Positions 54,825 to 61,676 of a DNA stretch of 64,000 nt are shown here, piece by piece. How positions within the stretch are numbered: position 1 is the first letter of the stretch; each line of letters opens with the position of its first letter. The DNA is taken from assembly GCF_013201545.1 (NCBI RefSeq), contig NZ_CP053746.1, positions 744,001-808,000 of the forward strand, written 5' to 3'. The position numbers and the translations under genes were made by a program. Source of the stretch: Pseudomonas graminis (GTDB taxonomy: Bacteria > Pseudomonadota > Gammaproteobacteria > Pseudomonadales > Pseudomonadaceae). The notes beneath the pieces were generated by a model. The model had not been told where the DNA came from and did no database searches. It was given only the letters and a program-made list of their open reading frames with translations.

Positions 54825-55488
54825 GCTTTTGTCGCTCGCCCTGTCCTTGATGCTGCTCACTGGCTGCACTAACGCAAACAGTCGTTCAATGCCATACAAC
54901 GCGTGGCGCCTAGGTGTATTTACCCCCGATTATATGGAGGCCTGGATTGAAACAGTCAATGTCCTGGACATCAGCGGTTATGTCAGCTTTGAGGCAGCCA
55001 GAGGCGTACCGTCCATTGGCTATCCACGGGCGCGAAGCAAGGGGATACCAGAAAAATTCAAAGGCGATCCCAAAGGCTGGCCCGAGCGCGTGGGATGGGG
55101 CAAAGGTAAATATCTCAAAGCTGACCTTCCTAAAGAGATGTATGTTCGCTGGCAATCGCTGGTTGAACCACAGATCTATCACGCGCGCATCGACATCCCC
55201 GAATCAACCCGAGAGATTATGCGCAGGGGCGAAAAAACATTTTGTCGCTTCGACGCGAAATGGATCACCGATTACCGCAAAGCCATCGTCATCGGCCTGG
55301 CACCGGGCGGCATTGTCAAAGTTTGGGTAACAGGCCCCTGCTTGTCTCCCATTGAAGTGACAAGGGTGCAGGCCAAGGTCGATCCGACCGGGCCAAGTGA
55401 CGGCCTATCTGGTGGCAAGTTTGTTCAGCCATCGGCTGAGTCCAAAGCCTATGTTGAGAAATTCGGCATTCCATATGGTTCGTGGTGA
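54817..55488 (+). CDS. DUF2931 lipoprotein, putative lipase immunity protein (copy 2)
   Basis: The 223-residue lipoprotein has lipobox LTGC (Cys17) and the same layout as copy 1. The offset from copy 1 is 913 bases at the start and 910 at the stop, so the copies are nearly gap-free relatives. The N-terminal half differs from copy 1 at many positions (for example LDISGYVSFEAARGVPS versus LDNSGYVIFEAGRGIPS), but the C-terminal half is about 97% identical in DNA. It sits directly behind the orphan effector tip, so it may protect against a different lipase variant. Confidence 0.85.
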   Translation: MNKLLSLALSLMLLTGCTNANSRSMPYNAWRLGVFTPDYMEAWIETVNVLDISGYVSFEAARGVPSIGYPRARSKGIPEKFKGDPKGWPERVGWGKGKYLKADLPKEMYVRWQSLVEPQIYHARIDIPESTREIMRRGEKTFCRFDAKWITDYRKAIVIGLAPGGIVKVWVTGPCLSPIEVTRVQAKVDPTGPSDGLSGGKFVQPSAESKAYVEKFGIPYGSW

Positions 55489-55581
55489 ATAGTCGCTCTG
55501 ATATTCAGTTACCAAAATCGATGGCCAGTCATTCAAAGAATTCTTCTCCGCGTTTGAGTCGCGACATATGAAAGGGATGTT

Positions 55582-56694
55582 ATGAATTTATTCAAGTTAA
55601 CGGACAGTTCCAATTCCAAATTCTGCCTTGTCGTTCTCTTATGGGTAATCACGACGTGCACTCGCGCCGAAACCCACGCTTTGGAAGGACGATATTACCT
55701 GTACGGCGTGATGGAAATGGCGGCTGGACTGCAGCTGGAAAAAGACGGCACATTTACGGCGGGAGTCGAATATGGAAGTGCCAGTGGCTATGCGAAAGGG
55801 AAATGGTATGTCGAGGACGACGTCCTGACGTTAGAAAGCGAACCCACTCTTCGACCCGCTCATGAGCTTGCCTTCGACTCATTCAGGGAGCGGCCCAGGG
55901 ATGCACTCTTGGAATACGCCATCCAGAATAAATACTCTTCATTGGATTTCTGGACGAGTCACTACATTTTGGAAATGCGTTACGCTCGTTACCGTGAGCC
56001 TCCTCGCATCAAGCCGGAGTTCGTTCACTTCCAATTTGACCATGGCCCCGCTGCCTCTATAAAGCTCACAGCTGACCCATCGTCCCGTGCAATGCTTCAC
56101 TATGCCCCCAACAGAACAATAACAAAAATAGGGCTCAGCACTTCTCAAATCGCCGCCCCAACACGCTGGTTTGACGTATCACCCAGTAGTCAGATGTTTA
56201 ATTTTTGGTGGAAAAAACCAACGAACCAGCCGATCACTTACACAGAACCTGATGAGTTCACGTTAGCTGAGGCCCATCGAAGACTCGAAGAGCAAGACGC
56301 TCAGCAAATCGACACTCACTACCTGGTCGAAGTCTTTCATTACGATCCGATGAAGCCGCCTCCCATTAAGCCGATGACGGTGTATTGGCAATTCAAGGAC
56401 GGATCGACCGTATCGAGTGTCTGGACGGATTCGACTCAAGAAAGGATAGCCCTGCCCTACCAGGCCAACAAACAACTGGAAAAAGTTGGCGTGCGGATGG
56501 AGGGGGCGACCGAAGCCATTGAGTGGTTTGAGGTTACCCCGGAGGCGAGGTGGCTAATCGTAGAGTGGGACGCCAAGCCCAACCCGGCATACGGAGAGTT
56601 ATCGGATCTGTTTCAGTATCTGCAACTAGACGTCACGCCCGGCTGCCTCTCTTTGGAGATAGGCGGCAGCACAGGTTGCTTCCGGCCTGGATGA
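55582..56694 (+). CDS. Exported protein of unknown function with an internal domain duplication
   Basis: I do not recognise a family. The 370-residue protein has a signal peptide (hydrophobic about 14-25; probable cut after Ala29) and an acidic to neutral mature part. A 62-residue unit occurs twice: residues 140-201 (from PPRIKPEFVHFQF to WFDVSP) and 259-320 (from PPPIKPMTVYWQF to WFEVTP), each preceded by a similar H-Y-x-x-E stretch. Codon use is A/T-rich relative to the core. RBS aaaggga precedes the ATG. It may be an additional periplasmic factor of the island; no enzyme motif is visible. Confidence 0.75.
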   Translation: MNLFKLTDSSNSKFCLVVLLWVITTCTRAETHALEGRYYLYGVMEMAAGLQLEKDGTFTAGVEYGSASGYAKGKWYVEDDVLTLESEPTLRPAHELAFDSFRERPRDALLEYAIQNKYSSLDFWTSHYILEMRYARYREPPRIKPEFVHFQFDHGPAASIKLTADPSSRAMLHYAPNRTITKIGLSTSQIAAPTRWFDVSPSSQMFNFWWKKPTNQPITYTEPDEFTLAEAHRRLEEQDAQQIDTHYLVEVFHYDPMKPPPIKPMTVYWQFKDGSTVSSVWTDSTQERIALPYQANKQLEKVGVRMEGATEAIEWFEVTPEARWLIVEWDAKPNPAYGELSDLFQYLQLDVTPGCLSLEIGGSTGCFRPG

Positions 56695-56730
56695 CCCAGC
56701 GCGACCTGCTAGCACGCTACACATAAAGCT

Positions 56731-56805
56731 GCGGCGGTGGCCAGGGAGACGTTGTTTTGGGTGAGGGAGCGTGGGGCGGAGACGCTGGCAGAACGGATTC
56801 GCTGA
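56731..56805 (+). pseudogene. Truncated second copy of the cysZ 3' end
   Basis: Twenty-five codons reading [28 protein letters not shown] match the last codons of cysZ ([15 protein letters not shown]...) with two amino-acid changes. Nothing upstream in this position resembles cysZ, so it is a remnant at the right edge of the island. Confidence 0.9.
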
Positions 56806-56812
56806 TGAAGAG

Positions 56813-56838
56813 AAAAGGCCTCGAGTGAGGCCTTTTTT
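56813..56838 (+). terminator. Duplicated cysZ-type terminator at the right island edge
   Basis: AAGGCCTCGAGTGAGGCCTT is followed by a T-run. It probably ends transcription of the island genes. Confidence 0.88.
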
Positions 56839-56882
56839 GTGTAAAACGCAGGTTCTATAAGTGCATCCACTCGCTCATACGG

Positions 56883-57206
56883 CTACAGGCCATGGCCGGA
56901 AAAATACATTCTGATAGCTTCAATCATGACAACGATAGTTATCACAACTACCCAGCACATTAAGCCCAGCATCGCCCATACGCCTTCGCCGAAGGTGGAA
57001 CCGCACTTGCAACTTCCTTCGGCGTCTCGGTTTAGCTGGTTAATGAACGACTGCACTCTGAGCATGATCAGGAACTGTGCGAACGTCGAAATGACGGATA
57101 TCGCTAGCGGGATAAGCCCAAGGCCTGCCGAAGCGCCACCGCCCGAGCCTGCTGCAATGCCATGGACAAACACGACAAGTGACGGGGCGAGCGCCGGAAT
57201 CAACAC
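56883..57206 (-). CDS. Small membrane protein of unknown function
   Basis: The 107-residue reading has two or three hydrophobic segments (about 5-22, 30-48 and 78-96) and a CKCG motif between them that could bind metal or form disulfides. It would start at GTG 57206; the ribosome site is weak and a stop codon lies two codons upstream, so the start is uncertain. I recognise no family. It lies just outside the right island edge and is convergent with the island. Confidence 0.5.
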   Translation of the reverse strand: MLIPALAPSLVVFVHGIAAGSGGGASAGLGLIPLAISVISTFAQFLIMLRVQSFINQLNRDAEGSCKCGSTFGEGVWAMLGLMCWVVVITIVVMIEAIRMYFSGHGL

Positions 57207-57241
57207 CGCTTAAAACCACCGCTCATCTTGCGTCGTTTGTG

Positions 57242-57487
57242 ATGGACCGACAGAAGAAGCCGGAACCCCACGCCCCCGCGTTCATGCAAGCACTGGCGCA
57301 GGCGACTCAGCCGTTCGTTTCACAAACCCTCAAGGCTGAATCTGCGAACCTTGCCAAGCCCGCTGAACCCCGTTCGCACCTGCAACTGACTAGCCTGAAC
57401 CCAGTGCAGACGCACTACGTGCCAGAACCGGCTGCCTTCGAGCGCATCGGTGAGTCGCGGCTTGTGCCCTTCACCGTTGGCGGATAA
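57242..57487 (+). CDS. Short open frame, possibly a gene remnant
   Basis: From ATG 57242 the frame encodes 81 residues with strongly Pseudomonas-like third positions in its second half (HLQLTSLNPVQTHYVPEPAAF...). There is no clear ribosome site, and the frame is open upstream without a good start. It may be the tail of a gene whose front was lost when the neighbouring island was inserted, or a genuine small protein. I recognise no family. The rest of the 57207-57654 gap shows nothing else. Confidence 0.35.
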   Translation: MDRQKKPEPHAPAFMQALAQATQPFVSQTLKAESANLAKPAEPRSHLQLTSLNPVQTHYVPEPAAFERIGESRLVPFTVGG

Positions 57488-57654
57488 TGCACCCTTGGTC
57501 TGCGCAGTCATCCTCAAACCTGATCGGGGCGAGTGCCGTAACAACCGGTCAGGTTCGGACGAGGCTACTGCCAAATCCCAGCAAGCCATGTGCAGTCACA
57601 AATCCATCACTCAACCGCCACACAAGCGCAACGACCCGCTCAGAAACTGATCTC

Positions 57655-58833
57655 ATGAGTAAATCCCTGCGCATTACCCTGATCACCGAGACGTATGCAC
57701 CTGAAATAAACGGCGTGGCCAATACGCTCAGCCGTTTGTGCGACGGGCTGCGTCTGCGGGGGCATCGGGTTGAGGTGATTCGGCCGCGGCAGAGCGATGA
57801 TGAAATGCGCGCGGCCGGGGAAGATTTGATGCTGTGCCGCGGCTGGCCGATTCCGGGATATCCCGGGCTGCAGTGGGGGCAGTCGTCGATGCACAAGCTG
57901 CTGCGCCGCTGGCAGCGCAATCGCCCGGATGTGCTGTATATCGCGACAGAAGGACCGCTTGGTCTTTCGGCGCTGCGTGCCGCGCGGCGACTGGGGATTG
58001 CCATCGTCAGCGGGTTTCACACCAACTTTCAGCAATACACGCGGCAGTACGGGCTGAGTTTCATCACGCGCCTGCTGACGACTTATCTGCGCTGGTTTCA
58101 TAACCGCTCAAACGCCACCCTCGTGCCCAGCTTCACGCAGAAAACCGAACTCGAACGCCGAGGCTTCGAGCGACTGGAGCTGTTGTCGCGGGGTGTTGAC
58201 TGTCAATTGTTTCACCCGTCGAAGCGCTCAAGTGCGCTGCGTGAGAGTTGGGGCCTTGAACCAGGCGATACGGCAGTTCTGCATGTCGGACGGCTGGCGG
58301 CGGAGAAAAACCTCGGCCTGCTGAAGACCACCTTTGACGGCTTGGTCAGCACCTATCCCGAGAAAAACCTGCGGCTGGTGATTGTCGGCGACGGACCGGT
58401 AAGGCCAACGCTGCAGCGTCAGCTCCCGAACGCTATTTTCTGCGGCACCCAGCGCGGGGATGCGCTGGCGGCGCATTATGCGTCGAGTGATTTGTTTCTG
58501 TTTCCGAGCCTGACTGAAACCTTCGGCAACGTGGTGCTGGAAGCGTTGGCATCAGGGCTGGGGGTGATCGCCTATGACGAAGCGGCGGCGGCCCAGCACA
58601 TTCGCCACGGCCATAACGGCGCGGTAGCGATGCCTGGGGATGAAGACGGCTTCGTCGATGCCGCGCGGTGGATGCTGGAGGATGACGAGACGTTGCGCCG
58701 GGTCAGGCTGAATGCCCGGCAACACGCAAGTCGTCAGGGATGGGCCGGGATCATCGACTCATTCGAGAGTTATTTGCGGGCAGCGAGCGAGACGCGGGAT
58801 GGGGTGGTTTTGGGGGTGGGAACGGGACAGTAG
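57655..58833 (+). CDS. Glycosyltransferase family 4 protein
   Basis: The 392-residue GT-B enzyme has TETYAPEINGVANTLSRL near the N-terminus, HVGRLAAEKNLGLL near 205-218, and the E-x7-E nucleotide-sugar motif in SLTETFGNVVLEALASGLGVIAYD near 285-305. It resembles GDP-mannose-dependent mannosyltransferases (MgtA-like) acting on glycolipids, but the donor and acceptor are not certain. I chose ATG 57655 (ctcATGagt), where similarity starts; upstream sequence of the longer frame is not protein-like. In the ancestral order it was probably close behind cysZ. Confidence 0.88.
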   Translation: MSKSLRITLITETYAPEINGVANTLSRLCDGLRLRGHRVEVIRPRQSDDEMRAAGEDLMLCRGWPIPGYPGLQWGQSSMHKLLRRWQRNRPDVLYIATEGPLGLSALRAARRLGIAIVSGFHTNFQQYTRQYGLSFITRLLTTYLRWFHNRSNATLVPSFTQKTELERRGFERLELLSRGVDCQLFHPSKRSSALRESWGLEPGDTAVLHVGRLAAEKNLGLLKTTFDGLVSTYPEKNLRLVIVGDGPVRPTLQRQLPNAIFCGTQRGDALAAHYASSDLFLFPSLTETFGNVVLEALASGLGVIAYDEAAAAQHIRHGHNGAVAMPGDEDGFVDAARWMLEDDETLRRVRLNARQHASRQGWAGIIDSFESYLRAASETRDGVVLGVGTGQ

Positions 58834-58856
58834 CGACCCAGCGATGTGTGCAGTCA

Positions 58857-58942
58857 GGGACAGATTAATTTACGGTGAAGCGCTGTAAATAAATCAGTCC
58901 CTTTCCTTTACCTTTCCTTTAAATAAATCAGTCCCTTTCCTT
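58857..58942. repeat. Inverted/direct repeat with AAATAAATCAGTCCC core
   Basis: GGGACAGATTAATTTAC (58857-58873) is an imperfect inverted copy (15 of 17) of GTAAATAAATCAGTCCC (58885-58901). A direct copy of TAAATAAATCAGTCCCTTTC plus CTT (58886-58908) follows at 58920-58942. It lies between convergent genes and ends at the stop of the oxidoreductase gene. Confidence 0.85.
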
Positions 58943-60045
58943 CACTCCAATCGGCCCAGCGCTTCACGGCTGAACGGCAAAATGTCGTGCTCGCGGCCTT
59001 CCTTCACTTTCAACGCCCAGTCCGGGTCGACCAGCAGGGCGCGGCCGACTGCGACCAGATCGAACTCCTCGTTGCGCAAGCGCTTGAGCAGATTTTCCAG
59101 GCTCGCGGGCTGGGCGACTTTGTCGGTGTTGACCATGAATTGCAAAAATTCTCCGTCGAGTCCGACGCTGCCGACCGTGATGGTCGGTTTACCGGTGAGC
59201 TTGCGCGTCCATCCGGCCAGGTTCAGGTCAGATCCTTCAAACTCAGGCTCCCAGAAACGTCGCGTCGAGCAATGGAAGATGTCCACGCCTGCGTCGGACA
59301 GCGGTCTGAGGAACGCGTCGAGCTCTTCCACCGTTTGCACCAGCCGTGCGCTGTAATCCTGCTGCTTCCACTGCGAGTAACGAAAGATGATCGGATAATC
59401 CGGACCTACTGCTGCTCGCACGGCCCGGATCAGTTCGATGGCAAAGCGTGAACGGTGCGCGAGGTCACCGCCGTATTCGTCGGTACGCTGATTGGTGCCT
59501 TCCCAGAAGAACTGATCGACCAGATAACCATGGGCGCCATGGATCTCGACGCCGTCCATGCCGATGGCTTTCGCGTCTGTCGCCGCCTGAGCGAACGCTG
59601 CAATGACCTCGTCGATGTCTTGCTTGCTCATGCCGTGAACCACAACGTTGCCGTCTTTTAGCTTCTCGGTCGGGCCATAGGCCGGCACCGTGCCGTCGGG
59701 CTCTGTGCCCAGACGGCGCACAGCGCCCACGTGCCAGAGTTGCGGCACGATCTTGCCGCCTTCTGCGTGAACCGCTTCAACGACTTTGCGCCAGCCCTCC
59801 AGCGCCGCTTCGCCAAAGAACTGCGGCACGTTGGGGTAGCCATTCGAGGCCTTGTGCCCCACCGTCGTGCCTTCGGTGATGATCAAGCCTACGCCCGCGG
59901 ACGCACGACGACGGTAGTACTCGATGACTTTGGAATTGGGTACGCCGCCCGGTGAAAACGAGCGGGTCATCGGCGCCATGACGATGCGCGTCGGTAACGC
60001 GAGGCTGCCCATCTGGAAGGGTTTGAACAAGGCTTGAACAGGCAT
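58942..60045 (-). CDS. Old Yellow Enzyme family NADH:flavin oxidoreductase
   Basis: The 367-residue FMN-dependent ene-reductase has LPTRIVMAPMTRSFSPGG near the N-terminus (Thr of the flavin site), the active-site region in GVEIHGAHGYLVDQFFWEGTNQRTDEYGG near 170-198 (His-Ala-His type), and AVGRALLVDPDWA near the C-terminus. Such enzymes reduce activated alkenes (for example N-ethylmaleimide, 2-cyclohexenone). It is on the minus strand with glutathione peroxidase upstream; 124 bases separate them. Confidence 0.92.
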   Translation of the reverse strand: MPVQALFKPFQMGSLALPTRIVMAPMTRSFSPGGVPNSKVIEYYRRRASAGVGLIITEGTTVGHKASNGYPNVPQFFGEAALEGWRKVVEAVHAEGGKIVPQLWHVGAVRRLGTEPDGTVPAYGPTEKLKDGNVVVHGMSKQDIDEVIAAFAQAATDAKAIGMDGVEIHGAHGYLVDQFFWEGTNQRTDEYGGDLAHRSRFAIELIRAVRAAVGPDYPIIFRYSQWKQQDYSARLVQTVEELDAFLRPLSDAGVDIFHCSTRRFWEPEFEGSDLNLAGWTRKLTGKPTITVGSVGLDGEFLQFMVNTDKVAQPASLENLLKRLRNEEFDLVAVGRALLVDPDWALKVKEGREHDILPFSREALGRLE

Positions 60046-60169
60046 GCAGGCGTCCTCGGCATTCTGGAAATATGATGAAGGTCATACAGAATGAGCCGAA
60101 GCGCAGGGGATACGAAGCACTATTGACTGGAGTGATTAAGGCTCAGAAGAAGGACAGCGAATTGAAATA

Positions 60170-60652
60170 CTAGGGCAGTGCCTTCTCGATCGCACTCACC
60201 ACTTTGGCGTCATCCGGAAGCGTACTGGGTGAGAAGCGTGCCAGAACGCGGCCGTCCTTTCCGACGAGGAACTTCTCGAAATTCCAGGTGATGTCGCCAG
60301 GAAACTCGGCGCCTTCGCCCGCGAGCATCTGATACAGCCGATGGCGGTGCGGTCCATTGACTTCAAGCTTGTCGCCCAGCGGAAAGGTCACGCCGTAGTT
60401 GAGCGAACAGAACGTCTGAATCTCTTCCTGACTTCCAGGCTCCTGACCGGCGAACTGATTGCACGGCAGCCCGAGGACGCTGAAGCCCTGATCTTTGTAT
60501 TTCTGATAAAGGGTTTCCAGCGCAGCGTATTGCGGCGTGAGGCCACACTTTGACGCGACGTTGACCACCAGAACCACTTTGCCCTTGAGCGGGGCGAGGG
60601 GCAGCTCCTGACCATCCAGAGCCTTCAACTTCAGCTCGTGAAATACACTCAT
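60170..60652 (-). CDS. Glutathione peroxidase (thiol peroxidase type)
   Basis: The 160-residue protein has the peroxidatic Cys in NVASKCGLTPQY (about 30-41), the GLPCNQFAGQEPGS motif with a second Cys (about 64-77), and the catalytic Trp in TWNFEKFLVG (about 127-136). It has Cys instead of selenocysteine and is probably thioredoxin-dependent, reducing hydroperoxides. I chose start 60652, which follows a GGGGAG site; the frame extends ten codons further without support. Confidence 0.93.
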   Translation of the reverse strand: MSVFHELKLKALDGQELPLAPLKGKVVLVVNVASKCGLTPQYAALETLYQKYKDQGFSVLGLPCNQFAGQEPGSQEEIQTFCSLNYGVTFPLGDKLEVNGPHRHRLYQMLAGEGAEFPGDITWNFEKFLVGKDGRVLARFSPSTLPDDAKVVSAIEKALP

Positions 60653-60766
60653 GAAAACTCCCCTGGAAATCCTAGGCCGCAAAAAGCGCCCTGTCAGACC
60701 GCAAAAACAGATGTTTTCACAAGACCGCTAGGACGCCTGGCCAGCTCACTCAGCTTAGCAGGACAA

Positions 60767-61252
60767 TCAGTGGTGATGACCACCTTCGCCGTGCACGTGA
60801 CCGTGGGCCATTTCTTCTTCGCTGGCATCACGGATGGCAACGATCTTCACGTCGAAGTTCAATCGTTGACCAGCCAGCGGGTGGTTACCGTCGACAGTAA
60901 CGTCGTCGCCGTCCAGATCGCGGATGGTCACGATCTGCATCTGGCCATCCGGGGCGGAAGCGTGAAACTGCATGCCGACTTCGAGCTCGTCGACACCTTC
61001 GAACATGCTGCGATTGAGGGTGCTGACCAGCTCGGCGGAGTATTCGCCGTACGCATCTTCAGGCTCGATGGCCACTTTCAGTTCGTCGCCGACTTCCTTG
61101 CCATCCAGCGCCTTTTCCAGACCCGGGATGATATTGCCTGCACCTTGCAGGTAAACCAGCGGCGCGCCGCCGGCAGAACTGTCGATGACCTCACCAGCGT
61201 CATTGGTCAGGGTATAGTCGATGGAGACAGCCTTATTGGCGGCGATCGGCAT
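60767..61252 (-). CDS. slyD: FKBP-type peptidyl-prolyl isomerase SlyD
   Basis: The 161-residue protein has the FKBP core with YTLTNDAGEVIDSSAGGAPLVYLQGAGNIIPGLEKAL at 13-48, an insert-in-flap domain (about 70-130, AYGEYSAELVSTLNRSMF), and a His-rich tail ending GHVHGEGGHHH. This is the SlyD layout: a metal-binding prolyl isomerase and chaperone that also delivers nickel. It is 114 bases upstream of glutathione peroxidase on the same strand. Confidence 0.94.
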   Translation of the reverse strand: MPIAANKAVSIDYTLTNDAGEVIDSSAGGAPLVYLQGAGNIIPGLEKALDGKEVGDELKVAIEPEDAYGEYSAELVSTLNRSMFEGVDELEVGMQFHASAPDGQMQIVTIRDLDGDDVTVDGNHPLAGQRLNFDVKIVAIRDASEEEMAHGHVHGEGGHHH

Positions 61253-61342
61253 GGGGCGAGACCTTTTGCAAATAGATATGAGCGGCCAAGTCTAACCAAG
61301 CACTCGCGCGAAAGCGAACGCAACTCAGACGGACGGCCCCGA

Positions 61343-61582
61343 TTGGAATCCCCGAAAGCCCCCTCTCCCCGCTCGATCATTACCGGCTTTGTTCAGGACC
61401 TGGACGGTCACTGGGTGGTTGAGCTGTCCTGCGGGCACACCCAGCATTTGCGCCACGACCCGCCCTGGCAATCCCGCGCCTGGGTACTGGATCCGGCGCA
61501 GCGCCAGGCAAAAATCGGCCAGTCCTTTCAATGCGGCTGGTGCGCGTCGAGGTCAGATAACGATAACCTTGGGCCCCGTTGA
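61343..61582 (+). CDS. DUF3565 family protein
   Basis: The 79-residue reading contains the family core GFVQDLDGHWVVELSCGHTQHLRHDPPW and a Cys pair near the C-terminus (QCGWC), so it probably binds a metal. No ATG is in frame before the core; TTG 61343 with a ggacgg stretch upstream is the best start. The function is unknown. It precedes pta by 94 bases. Confidence 0.85.
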   Translation: MESPKAPSPRSIITGFVQDLDGHWVVELSCGHTQHLRHDPPWQSRAWVLDPAQRQAKIGQSFQCGWCASRSDNDNLGPR

Positions 61583-61676
61583 GACGCTGCGACTGAACAG
61601 CGTCCTGATTTATCCGGTCCGATGGCTGAATTCGTAGCGCCACGACCCTTGCACTGCTCATCTTCGAGAAGCCCGC

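Larger units (their letters stand above)
49543..56838. mobile_element. T6SS effector island inserted behind cysZ
   Basis: This block holds a VgrG-lipase fusion, two DUF2931 lipoprotein genes, an orphan effector tip and an exported protein. It is bounded by the cysZ 3' end on the left and its duplicate on the right. No integrase, transposase or tRNA is visible, so the likely mechanism is homologous recombination or a vgrG-linked cassette exchange, not a self-mobile element. Parts are more A/T-rich than the core genome. Confidence 0.75.
56731..56838. repeat. cysZ 3' end and terminator, copy 2 of the island-flanking direct repeat
   Basis: This copy is about 90% identical to 49435-49542 over 108 gap-free bases. 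The terminator AAAAGGCCTCGAGTGAGGCCTTTTTT (56813-56838) has lost no pairing and probably still functions. Confidence 0.9.
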
